From positions 1 to 64,000 of the forward strand of contig DKEW01000028.1 of assembly GCA_002452265.1 (NCBI GenBank): 64,000 nucleotides of DNA, read 5' to 3'. Each line of letters opens with the position of its first letter. Within the stretch, counting starts at the first letter, position 1. Below the pieces are notes generated by a model. That model was not told where the DNA came from, searched no databases, and was given only the letters and a program-made list of their open reading frames with translations. The position numbers were made by a program, and so were the translations under genes. This DNA comes from Pelobacter sp. UBA6812. Its GTDB lineage: Bacteria > Desulfobacterota > Desulfuromonadia > Desulfuromonadales > Syntrophotaleaceae. This document shows, in pieces, positions 27,211-34,999 of the stretch.

Positions 27211-27287
27211 TGCAAGAGGGCTAACTAAATCAAATGTGATATTTGCAAAATACCGTAACAGCCTGAGCAATGCAACCAAGACCACTT

Positions 27288-27419
27288 CTTCCTGCGCCTA
27301 TTTCGTTCTCCATTCATGTTGGATTCAACGAAACCCGCATGATTCAGGTCTCCATATATACCTTCCTGCGCTTATTTCGTCCTCCACTCATCATGGACTC
27401 AACGAAACCCGCATGATTC
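27288..27419. repeat. Tandem direct repeat, two 58-base units of 74-base period
   Basis: Unit 1 (27288-27345) and unit 2 (27362-27419) begin CTTCCTGCGC and end ACCCGCATGATTC, with about six mismatches. Each encloses an inverted repeat, TTTCGTT...CCA...TGG...AACGAAA in unit 1, slightly weaker in unit 2. They could be tandem regulator sites or RNA hairpins upstream of the methyltransferase gene. Confidence 0.75.
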
Positions 27420-27670
27420 GCATTTTCATTATGAGAATTGTGCTGGTTTTTTGATTTATTGCCTGTTCTCCGAGTTTATTCATATGACAGAAACATTCTT
27501 TTCTGATGTTTCGAAATGATCGTCCGATGCCTTGTGCCTGCGGTACTCAGGGCCAGAGAGACGTTTCAGAGTTAATAAACCCCGGGTCAACCGGATTCAC
27601 AAGGCGCATCTACGTTTACTGTGACGAAGTTGTCATATATGTACCCCCATTTTCATATTCTCGGAGTGTT

Positions 27671-28489
27671 ATGGATATCCAAGCAATTGACTGGAACGAG
27701 GTCTGGAAAAATCGGCAAACCAGAGTCTACGACGACGAACAAAATCAGGCCTATTGGGATGGACGGGCGCGATCTTTTGCCCTGACAACCGATGGTGGGG
27801 ATTATGTGGCGAGGTTTCTTGAAGTCGTAAAGCCCGAGCCCGAGTACCGGGTATTGGATGTTGGATGTGCCGCAGGTACTCTCGCTGTGCAATTGGCCTC
27901 TCGTGTTCACCAGGTTACAGCCCTGGATATCTCACCGATGATGCTTGACCGACTGCAGGCAACATGTAAGCAACGGGGAATTCAGAACATCCAACCTGTA
28001 CAGGCATCCTGGACTGACGACTGGGACCGCTTGGCAATCGAGCCCCATGATGTGGTGATCGCATCGCGTTCACTCATCGTCCCCGATTTACGCCAAGCTA
28101 TTGAAAAACTCAACCGTTATGCTATTCGCCGGGTATGCATTTCGACGCCGGTCGGTGTCGGTCCGCTGGACCCTGTCATGTTCCAAGCCATCGGCCGGCC
28201 CTGCAATTTTGGCGCGGATTACATCTATGTCTACAACCTTTTGTACCAGCTGGGGATAAATGCCAATCTGCATTTTATCGCCTACCAGGAGAACCGCACC
28301 TACCAGGACAAGGACGCTGTCGTGACCGCTATGCGGCACAGGATCGGTGAGCTTTTACCTCAGGAGGAAAGAGCTTTGCAGGAGTATGTAGATCGTACCT
28401 TTGTATGCCGTGAGGGCACTTGGCAGCGAGTTGAGCCGCATATCATCCGCTGGGCGGTCATGTGGTGGTCACCCCAGTACAAAGGGTAG
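27671..28489 (+). CDS. Class I SAM-dependent methyltransferase, uptake region
   Basis: The 272-residue cytosolic protein has motif I as VLDVGCAAGTLAVQLA (~residue 60), motif II as VTALDISPMML, and a later VVIASRSLIVPDLRQAI (~residue 125) in place of motif III. The C-terminal half (~150-272) has IGRPCNFGADYIYVYNLLYQLGI and is probably a substrate-specific region. It lies 208 bases before the second TonB receptor and is separated by a weak hairpin. Such methyltransferases occur beside FmdE and class III uptake genes in related anaerobes as far as I recall; the substrate is unknown. GGAG before ATG at 27671 fixes the start; the upstream extension (27506) is rejected. Confidence 0.75.
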   Translation: MDIQAIDWNEVWKNRQTRVYDDEQNQAYWDGRARSFALTTDGGDYVARFLEVVKPEPEYRVLDVGCAAGTLAVQLASRVHQVTALDISPMMLDRLQATCKQRGIQNIQPVQASWTDDWDRLAIEPHDVVIASRSLIVPDLRQAIEKLNRYAIRRVCISTPVGVGPLDPVMFQAIGRPCNFGADYIYVYNLLYQLGINANLHFIAYQENRTYQDKDAVVTAMRHRIGELLPQEERALQEYVDRTFVCREGTWQRVEPHIIRWAVMWWSPQYKG

Positions 28490-28510
28490 CCTCTTCCACG
28501 AAATCCAAAA

Positions 28511-28532
28511 GGCTTGTGTCCGAAACACAACC
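28511..28532 (+). terminator. Weak hairpin after methyltransferase gene
   Basis: GG(c)TTGTGT pairs with ACACAACC around a CCGAA loop with one bulge, followed by TGTTT. It could attenuate transcription between the methyltransferase and receptor genes. The U-tract is poor, so termination is uncertain. Confidence 0.3.
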
Positions 28533-28626
28533 TGTTTCCAACAAGATTGGGATGTTATTGGCGCCTGATATGGATAAGCAAAGGACGTCATGCAGGTAAA
28601 AAAGAAGCTGGGAGGAATAGCAAGTA

Positions 28627-28701
28627 ATGAGCACAAATGCTAGCGCAACCAGCATGTTATGCATTTTGGTGATGGATCTATATTTCAGGGAGGGAAAATG
28701 A
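28627..28701 (+). CDS. Putative 24-residue leader peptide coupled to the TonB receptor
   Basis: A 25-codon ORF begins with ATGAGCACA after a GGGAGG (11 bases), and its TGA overlaps the ATG of the receptor gene (ATGA at 28698-28701). The peptide starts MSTNASATS and ends DLYFREGK and has no charge bias or run of one amino acid. The arrangement suggests translational coupling or an uORF that controls receptor synthesis. Expression is not shown; it could be chance. Confidence 0.4.
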   Translation: MSTNASATSMLCILVMDLYFREGK

Positions 28702-30737
28702 AGTTTTGTATCGATGCCGTAAAAAGAGGGCGCATAACTTTATGGTTGCTTCTGATAAGCGGACTGGGCACGTTCCTGCCAACGGCAGCCCAGGCCGAGA
28801 TCGATTTTTCGAGCGGAGTTTTTACCCTCGGTGAGATCGAGGTGGCCGGAAGCCAGACGCAGGGTCCGACAGCGATTCTCGCCGAGAGGGTGACCGAGGA
28901 GGAATTGCGACAGTTCAATCGGGACGATGTGGCCGAGGCCCTCGATCTGTTGCCAGGGGTGCATTTGACCAAAGTTGGTGCCCGTAATGAAAGCGCCGTT
29001 TATGTGCGCGGTTTCGACATCCGCCATGTGCCGCTGTTTCTGGACGGTATCCCCATGTACGTGCCTTACGACGGCTACCCTGATCTGCGACGCTTTACCA
29101 CTTTCGATCTGTCCCAAATTGTCGTTTCCAAGGGGTTTGCCTCGGTACTCTACGGAGTCAACACCATGGGGGGAGCCATCAATCTGGTATCCAAACGGCC
29201 ACAAAAGAAGTTTGAAGGGAACATGGGCGCCGGTTTCGCCTCGGGCGACAGTTACCAGGCTTATTTCAATGTCGGAACCAACCAGGACTGGTGGTATCTG
29301 CAGACCGGTGCGTCCTGGTACAACATCGACTATTTCCGCCTGTCGGATGATTTTAAGGCGATGGCGAACGAGGATGGTGGGCGGCGCGAAAATGCTTACC
29401 AGCGCGACCGCAAGGTCAATCTCAAGCTCGGTCTGACGCCGCGCGGTGAGGATGAATACGCGTTTAGCTATATCTTCCAGCATGGTGCCAAGGGCACGCC
29501 GCCCTATGCAGGTGACTACCCCAATATGTTCCCGGAGACCAGGACGCGTTATTGGCGTTGGCCCTACTGGGAGAAAGAAGGGTACTATTTCAATTCCCGA
29601 ACCGGCCTCGGGCAGAAGTCGTATGTGAAAACGCGGCTTTTCTACGATTTCTATAAAAACTCCCTGTTCAGTTACGATGATGCGGAATATGAGTCCATCA
29701 CCCGCCCCTACGCCTTCCGCAGCAATTACGATGACCATACCTACGGCGGCTCTCTGGAGGTCGGCACCCGGTTGTTGCCGCGCAATGACCTGAAGATGGC
29801 TTTTCACTACAAGCGCGATGTGCATAAGGAACATAACTGGCCCAACCCCTACCAACGTTTCGAAGACGAGATCTACTCGGTAGGTATCGAAGACACCGTC
29901 ACTCTTACCGAAAAATTGAAGATGGTGGCCGGCATCAGCTATGACGTCATCAAAACCCTGGATGCGCAGAATCTTGTCAGTGGCGAACTGGTCGATTTTC
30001 CCAAGAAAAAAAGTGGCGCATGGAATCCCCAGATCGGTTTGTTCTATGACGTGACCGATACCGCAACTATTCATGCCACCGTCGCCTGCAAAACCCGCCT
30101 ACCGACCATCAAGGACAAATATTCCTACCGCCTGGGCAGTGCCATTCCCAATCCCGCCTTGAAGCCTGAAAAGGCCATCAATTACGAAATCGGCTATCGG
30201 GACCTGTTGTGGGATCGCGTCTCCCTGACTGCCGCGGTTTTTTACAGCCATATAACCGATTTCATTCTGCAGGAGACGGTCCCCGATCCGGATGATCCGA
30301 CGTCGACCACCGGCCAGAACCAGAATGTCGGCAAGGTCGAGCAGTATGGATTTGAAGTCGGGCTGTCCGGGTCTCTGACCGATACCTTGGAGGCCGGCAT
30401 CAACTACACCTTCCTGGAGCGGGACAATCGCAGCAACGACAACGAGTTGACCAATACCCCCAATCACAAGCTGTTCACCTACCTGCGCTATCACCCCTTG
30501 TCATGGTTGAGCCTGCAAACGGATATGAATTACTACTCCAACTCCTACAGCTCCACCGATGGCGTGCGCATCGCCGGCGAGTTTGTCGTGGTCAACACCA
30601 AAGCCACCTTTGAACTGCTGCCGGACCTGAACCTTGAAGCGGGGATTAATAATCTGTTCGATACCGATTACGCCTATGACGAGGGTTACCCAGAGGCCGG
30701 TATCAATTACTTCGCTAATGTCAGCTATCGGTTCTGA
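28698..30737 (+). CDS. TonB-dependent outer-membrane receptor
   Basis: The 679-residue receptor has a signal peptide to about residue 33 (ending AQA), then a TonB-box-like stretch (GEIEVAGS), a plug domain with FDIRHVPLFLDGIPMYVPY and KGFASVLYGVNTMGGAINLV, and a beta-barrel ending in aromatic YRF. The barrel is rich in Tyr/Asp strand patterns. AGGGAGGG precedes the ATG. It opens an operon with the binding protein (30-base gap), permease, ATPase, FmdE, methyltransferase, radical SAM and NTPase genes, consistent with uptake of the same ligand. It has little overall similarity to the first receptor beyond the family motifs. Confidence 0.88.
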   Translation: MKFCIDAVKRGRITLWLLLISGLGTFLPTAAQAEIDFSSGVFTLGEIEVAGSQTQGPTAILAERVTEEELRQFNRDDVAEALDLLPGVHLTKVGARNESAVYVRGFDIRHVPLFLDGIPMYVPYDGYPDLRRFTTFDLSQIVVSKGFASVLYGVNTMGGAINLVSKRPQKKFEGNMGAGFASGDSYQAYFNVGTNQDWWYLQTGASWYNIDYFRLSDDFKAMANEDGGRRENAYQRDRKVNLKLGLTPRGEDEYAFSYIFQHGAKGTPPYAGDYPNMFPETRTRYWRWPYWEKEGYYFNSRTGLGQKSYVKTRLFYDFYKNSLFSYDDAEYESITRPYAFRSNYDDHTYGGSLEVGTRLLPRNDLKMAFHYKRDVHKEHNWPNPYQRFEDEIYSVGIEDTVTLTEKLKMVAGISYDVIKTLDAQNLVSGELVDFPKKKSGAWNPQIGLFYDVTDTATIHATVACKTRLPTIKDKYSYRLGSAIPNPALKPEKAINYEIGYRDLLWDRVSLTAAVFYSHITDFILQETVPDPDDPTSTTGQNQNVGKVEQYGFEVGLSGSLTDTLEAGINYTFLERDNRSNDNELTNTPNHKLFTYLRYHPLSWLSLQTDMNYYSNSYSSTDGVRIAGEFVVVNTKATFELLPDLNLEAGINNLFDTDYAYDEGYPEAGINYFANVSYRF

Positions 30738-30766
30738 TTCATGAGTCGGGCATGCTGGAGGAATCC

Positions 30767-31828
30767 ATGAAAAAACGCTGGTCCCGGATCGATGGCTGCG
30801 CGGTGCTGCTGTTGTTTGTCGGAGTGTTGTCCGCGATTCCGGCCGGCGCGCGTGAAGCGGTGGATATGGCAGGCCGCCGGATAACGCTGCCGGAATCGCT
30901 GCAACGAGTGTATGTCGCTTCGCCGCCGGAAAATCATCTCGCCTGCGCCATCGATCCGTCCCTGATGGTCGGGCTGAATTTTCCCCTCAAGGAGCGGGAT
31001 CGCAAATTTCTCTCCCCCGACCTGTGGCACTTGCCGGTAATCGGCGGATTTTTCGGCCTGGGCCACACTCCCAATCTGGAGGTATTGCTCAAGGCGCGTC
31101 CGCAACTGGTGATCTGTTGGCAAAAAACTGCCATAGATACCCAATTTGATGCTTTTTTGCGGCGCTTTGACATCCCTATTGCCTATTTTACCCTCGAACG
31201 TTTGCAGGATTATCCGCAAAACATCCGGGTGATGGGACGTTTGCTGGGACGTTCGCAACGCTCGGAAAAACTTGCCGTTTATGCGGAGCAAACCCTGCAG
31301 GAAATCTTACCGAAGGTGGAGGCCATTCCCGAGGCGCAGCGGGTGCGCGTTTATTATGCGGAAGGTGCCGACGGACTCAGTACCGATGGGCGGGGCACCT
31401 GGCATGCGGAACTTATCGATCTGGCCGGCGGAATCAATGTGCATCCCGGTGATGAGGCAGATCTTTACGGCATGGAAAAGATATCCCTTGAGCAGGTATT
31501 GCTGTATCGGCCGGAAGTGATGCTGGTACAGGAACCAAGCTTCTACCAGCGCGTATTTACATCGCCTCAGTGGCGGCATGTGCCGGCGGTTAAAAACCGG
31601 CGAGTCTATCTGATTCCCCGCGTTCCGTTTAATTGGTTCGATCGGCCTCCCTCCTTCATGCGCTTGCTGGGGCTTAAATGGCTCGCCCATACCCTGTATC
31701 CGCAGCGATTTGACATCAATATGCAAAAGGAAATGCGGGAATTTTACCGGCTATTCATGCAGGTGGAGATTTCCCCGCAAGATACCCGAAATATTCTCCA
31801 CGATGGTGAGGAGCAGGTCCATGAGTAA
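30767..31828 (+). CDS. Class III periplasmic binding protein of the ABC operon
   Basis: The 353-residue protein has a signal peptide ending GAR, then AVDMAGRRITLPESLQRVYV, and the class III binding-protein fold. A conserved block VRVYYAEGADGLSTDGRG, LAGGINVHPG and NWFDRPPSFMRLLG is shared with the protein at 24933. GGAGG precedes the start at 30767 rather than an in-frame ATG 15 bases earlier. It overlaps the permease gene by eight bases, so it is the cognate binding protein of the ABC transporter. Class III proteins carry siderophores, cobalamin, heme or molybdate (MolA). Confidence 0.87.
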   Translation: MKKRWSRIDGCAVLLLFVGVLSAIPAGAREAVDMAGRRITLPESLQRVYVASPPENHLACAIDPSLMVGLNFPLKERDRKFLSPDLWHLPVIGGFFGLGHTPNLEVLLKARPQLVICWQKTAIDTQFDAFLRRFDIPIAYFTLERLQDYPQNIRVMGRLLGRSQRSEKLAVYAEQTLQEILPKVEAIPEAQRVRVYYAEGADGLSTDGRGTWHAELIDLAGGINVHPGDEADLYGMEKISLEQVLLYRPEVMLVQEPSFYQRVFTSPQWRHVPAVKNRRVYLIPRVPFNWFDRPPSFMRLLGLKWLAHTLYPQRFDINMQKEMREFYRLFMQVEISPQDTRNILHDGEEQVHE

Positions 31829-32876
31829 AGTTCTGGCTGTTGGCCATGTGCCCGAAACGATTCCGGCCCGTCGCTGGCTGCCGGTGTTGCTGGCGTTGCT
31901 GTTACTGGGGGCGGTGCTGATTTCACTGAGCCTTGGCAAGTATCCGATTGCCATGCAGGAGATCGTCCTGTTCATGCGGCAGCAATTGCTGGGATGGCCA
32001 GGCATGACGCCGGAGCGCTATGAACTGCTGCGCAACATTCTCTGGGAGATCCGCGCCCCAAGAGTGGCGGCGGCGGTACTGATCGGCGCTGCGCTGTCCA
32101 CCTCCGGTGCCGCGTTTCAGTCCATGTTTATCAACCCCCTGGTGTCGCCCGGTCTGTTGGGCGTGTTGCCCGGAGCCTCGTGCGGAGCCGCTCTCGGAAT
32201 GTTGCTGTCACAGGGTTGGTTCGGGGTGCAGGCCTGTTGTTTCGCCGGCGGTCTGCTGGCCGTCGGCATTGCCATCGGCATTGCCCGCCTGTATCGGGGG
32301 GATAGGCTGCTGATGCTGATTCTCGGAGGGATCATCAGCGGTTCGCTGTTCACCTCGGTGTTGTCCATCGTCAAGTATCTGGCCGATCCCTACGATCAGT
32401 TGCCGGCCATCGTCTACTGGCTGATGGGCGGACTGTCCATGGCGGACAGCACCACCACGCTGGCGGTTTCGATCCCTATCCTGATCGGGTTGTGCGGTCT
32501 GATGTTTATGGCGCGCTATCTCAACGTGCTGAGCATGGGGGATGAAGAGGCGGTAAGCCTTGGAGTCAACGTGCGCCTGATACGCGCCTGGCTGATTTTT
32601 TTCGCCACCGTGATCAGTGCCCTGACGGTGGTGGTCGGTGGCCTGATCGGCTGGGTGGGACTGATCATTCCGCATATCGGCCGCATGCTGGTGGGGCCGG
32701 ATAATCGTATCCTTCTGCCGGTCTGTGCCCTGCTTGGAGGATTGTATCTGGTGGTGGTGGATGATGTTTCCCGTTTGTTGCTGAATGTCGAAATTCCGTT
32801 GGGCATCATCACTGCGTTGATCGGGATTCCGTTTTTTACCCTGGTTTTGAAAAATGCCAAGAAAGGGTGGGGATAG
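31821..32876 (+). CDS. FecCD/BtuC/MolB-family ABC permease
   Basis: The 351-residue inner-membrane protein has about ten helices with the FecCD signature region LRAPRVAAAVLIGAALSTSGAAFQSMFINPL (written here only as RAPRVAAAVLIGAALSTSG) and SPGLLGVLPGASCGAALG, and the cytoplasmic coupling motif LGVNVRLIR near residue 250, then GLIGWVGLIIPHIGRMLVG. It pairs with the ATPase that follows after a single stop codon. Binding-protein overlap of eight bases and the downstream ATPase define a complete class III importer. Confidence 0.93.
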   Translation: MSKVLAVGHVPETIPARRWLPVLLALLLLGAVLISLSLGKYPIAMQEIVLFMRQQLLGWPGMTPERYELLRNILWEIRAPRVAAAVLIGAALSTSGAAFQSMFINPLVSPGLLGVLPGASCGAALGMLLSQGWFGVQACCFAGGLLAVGIAIGIARLYRGDRLLMLILGGIISGSLFTSVLSIVKYLADPYDQLPAIVYWLMGGLSMADSTTTLAVSIPILIGLCGLMFMARYLNVLSMGDEEAVSLGVNVRLIRAWLIFFATVISALTVVVGGLIGWVGLIIPHIGRMLVGPDNRILLPVCALLGGLYLVVVDDVSRLLLNVEIPLGIITALIGIPFFTLVLKNAKKGWG

Positions 32877-33710
32877 ATGACCATGCTGAAAGTAAAAAAC
32901 GTTTCATTCGGATACGGCGACCGACCGGTGCTCAAAGATGTCAGTTTCTCTATCGGCAAAGGCAGTTTGGTTGCGCTGCTCGGTCCGAACGGTTGCGGTA
33001 AAACCACCTTGCTGAAGACCATGTTGGGACTTTTGCCGTTGGAAAGCGGAGAAGTCCTGTTTGAAAACCAGCCGGTTACCGGTTTTGATCGGCGCGGTCT
33101 GGCCCGACGCATAGCGTATGTGCCTCAGATTCATCGGGCCTCGTTCGCTTTTCAGGTGCTGGATGTGGTGCTTATGGGTCGCATCCCGCACAAAGGTTAC
33201 TGGACGGCCTACAACCGCACCGATGAGGCCCTGGCCATGCAGGCCCTCGACAAGCTGGGGATCGCGCATCTGCATGACCGACCCTATACCGAGATCAGCG
33301 GCGGTGAGCGGCAAATGGCCCTCATCGCCCGCGCCCTGTGCCAGGGGGCGCATACCTTTATTCTGGACGAACCGGCCAACGGACTGGACTACGGCAACCA
33401 GATCAAACTGCTCGAGCAACTGGCCGAATTGGCGACCGAAGGCTACACCTTTGTCATGTCGACCCATTTCCCGGACCATGTGCTGTGGGTGGCCAGCCAG
33501 GTCGTCATGCTGCGAGGCGGCAAACTGGTTGCCGAAGGGGCCACGGATGACGTGGTGACCCGTGAAAACCTCTGTCATCTCTATCAGGCCGATGTCCAGG
33601 TCTGGCAATTACTGGAAAATTTCAAAATATGCGTGCCGGAGCGGTTGCGCAGCCGGCTTTGCGATGGTCAACGCAACTTTATGCCGCAGGCGGTTTACGA
33701 TGCGTGCTGA
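32877..33710 (+). CDS. ABC transporter ATP-binding protein (FecE/BtuD/MolC type)
   Basis: The 277-residue ATPase has Walker A GPNGCGKTT (~residue 38), Q-loop in YVPQIH, the signature ISGGERQMALIARAL, Walker B FILDEPANGLD and the switch His in STHFPDH. It drives import through the adjacent permease. The start is immediately after the permease stop; MLKVKN two codons later is an alternative. A C-terminal tail of ~35 residues beyond the core (ending AVYDAC) is longer than usual and Arg/Cys-containing, possibly a regulatory or packing element. Confidence 0.93.
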   Translation: MTMLKVKNVSFGYGDRPVLKDVSFSIGKGSLVALLGPNGCGKTTLLKTMLGLLPLESGEVLFENQPVTGFDRRGLARRIAYVPQIHRASFAFQVLDVVLMGRIPHKGYWTAYNRTDEALAMQALDKLGIAHLHDRPYTEISGGERQMALIARALCQGAHTFILDEPANGLDYGNQIKLLEQLAELATEGYTFVMSTHFPDHVLWVASQVVMLRGGKLVAEGATDDVVTRENLCHLYQADVQVWQLLENFKICVPERLRSRLCDGQRNFMPQAVYDAC

Positions 33711-33726
33711 TGTTTCAGGAGGAAAG

Positions 33727-34284
33727 ATGTTGAAAGTCGATGATGTTGAGACGGTGTTGGAACGTTGTGCAACCTTCCACGGCCATCTCTGCCTGGGGCA
33801 GGTGGTCGGAGTGCGCATGGCGAAAAAGGGCCTCGAACTGGTGGTGGCGGAGGATATCAAAGACCTGATCGTGATGGTTGAAAACGATCGCTGCATCACC
33901 GACGCCATCCTCATGGCCACCGGGGCCCGACTGGGGCGACGCAGCCTGAAATTTTTCGATTACGGCAAGATGGCGGCCACCTTCGTCAATCAGAGTACCG
34001 GTCGTGCCTGGCGCATTCACAGCCGCGGGGAAGCCGACAAACTGCCGAAAGACGAATCCATGGCCTGGGCTCTGGCGGCAGAAGATGCAGAACTGCTGTC
34101 CTGGCAGCCGGTCACAGTGGCCTTCGGTCCCGGGGATCTGCCAGGGCCGCCGGAGCGCATTGTGCATTGTGCCCGCTGCGGAGAAACGGTGCTCGATTAT
34201 CGGGATGTGCCGGCGGGGCAGGGCGAGGTCTATGCTCTCTGCCGGGCCTGTGCTTTCGGTACCTATTACCAGCCGATGATCTGA
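33727..34284 (+). CDS. FmdE-family protein
   Basis: The 185-residue protein matches the FmdE (molybdenum formylmethanofuran dehydrogenase operon) family: TFHGHLCLGQVVGVRMA at residues ~16-32 gives a conserved His/Cys pair, VENDRCITDAILMATGARLGRRS follows, and the C-terminus is a zinc-ribbon-like pair of CxxC motifs (CARCGETVL and LCRACAFG). AGGAGGAAAG before the ATG is strong. It lies 16 bases after the ATPase gene. Members are linked to molybdenum/tungsten metabolism in methanogens and many sulfate or metal reducers, but biochemical function is not established. Here it probably handles the imported ligand. Confidence 0.82.
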   Translation: MLKVDDVETVLERCATFHGHLCLGQVVGVRMAKKGLELVVAEDIKDLIVMVENDRCITDAILMATGARLGRRSLKFFDYGKMAATFVNQSTGRAWRIHSRGEADKLPKDESMAWALAAEDAELLSWQPVTVAFGPGDLPGPPERIVHCARCGETVLDYRDVPAGQGEVYALCRACAFGTYYQPMI

Positions 34285-34309
34285 GACAAACCTGCCGAAG
34301 GAGGCCCGC

Positions 34310-34999
34310 ATGACCGAACAAAAGGCAAAAGATTTGAAGGCTTTTTACCGTTACGACGCAGATCACCCTTTCGCCTCCATGTATCCGCTGTTGGCAAAGC
34401 AGATTGTGGACGATTTGGGTGTGACCAGCGGACCATGCCTTGATATCGGCACCGGTAGCGGGGCGTTACTTATCGAACTGGGCAAGATCACCGGTCTGGA
34501 ATTGATGGGACTGGATATCAATCCGGAAGCACGGGTCCTGGTCAGCGAAAATGCCCGCCGTCACGGGCTACCGGAGGAGCGTATCGCATTTCTGCAGGGG
34601 GATGTGCATGCCCTGCCGTTGCCGGATGGCGATATCCGACTGGTGGTGAGCCGGGGGTCGATCCCTTTTTGGGACGATCACGCGACCGCTTTTCGAGAGA
34701 TCTACAGGGTGTTGCAACCCGGTGGCGTAGCGTTTGTCGGCGGCGGTTTCAGCCGTTACCAGAGCAAGGAAGAGGCCGATCGCATGCGGCCTGACTGGGT
34801 CCGCAAGGATAACCCGGAAAAGCGCGCCCGCTGGCTGCACCGGGAGTTTCTGGAAGAGGCGTTGTTGGATGCGACCGTGACGAACTGGCGGATCATCGAA
34901 GGTGGCTACGGAACCTGGGTCGAGATGCGCAAGACGTCTCAAGCAAGCGTCACCGCAGGTTACGGGGAAGGAGCGCGGCATGCAATGTCCGATTTGTGA
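34310..34999 (+). CDS. Class I SAM-dependent methyltransferase
   Basis: The 229-residue protein has motif I CLDIGTGSGALLIELG (~residue 43), motif II LMGLDINPEARVL, ALPLPDGDIRLVVSRGSIPFW as motif III, and a LQPGGVAFVGGGF post-motif. It is a small soluble methyltransferase of UbiE/Methyltransf_11 type with an extra C-terminal region. AGGAGGCC precedes the ATG. It overlaps the radical SAM gene by 20 bases, so its product is likely produced together with it. The substrate is unknown. Confidence 0.82.
   Translation: MTEQKAKDLKAFYRYDADHPFASMYPLLAKQIVDDLGVTSGPCLDIGTGSGALLIELGKITGLELMGLDINPEARVLVSENARRHGLPEERIAFLQGDVHALPLPDGDIRLVVSRGSIPFWDDHATAFREIYRVLQPGGVAFVGGGFSRYQSKEEADRMRPDWVRKDNPEKRARWLHREFLEEALLDATVTNWRIIEGGYGTWVEMRKTSQASVTAGYGEGARHAMSDL

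Larger units (their letters stand above)
27180..27670. promoter_or_regulatory. Divergent control region between regulator and methyltransferase
   Basis: The ~490-base region contains no gene. It holds a perfect palindrome at 27193-27210, a tandem duplicated element at 27288-27419 and a further ATGACAG half-site at 27484. The open frame continuing upstream of the methyltransferase start to 27506 lacks a ribosome-binding site and is not taken as coding. Confidence 0.5.

Noticed and set aside
27288..27419. Tandem repeats as a CRISPR array
   Set aside because: Only two units, degenerate, with internal symmetry and short 16-base gap; no cas genes.
27506..27670. N-terminal extension of the methyltransferase
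   Set aside because: No RBS at the upstream start and the extension is not methyltransferase-like; GGAG favours 27671.
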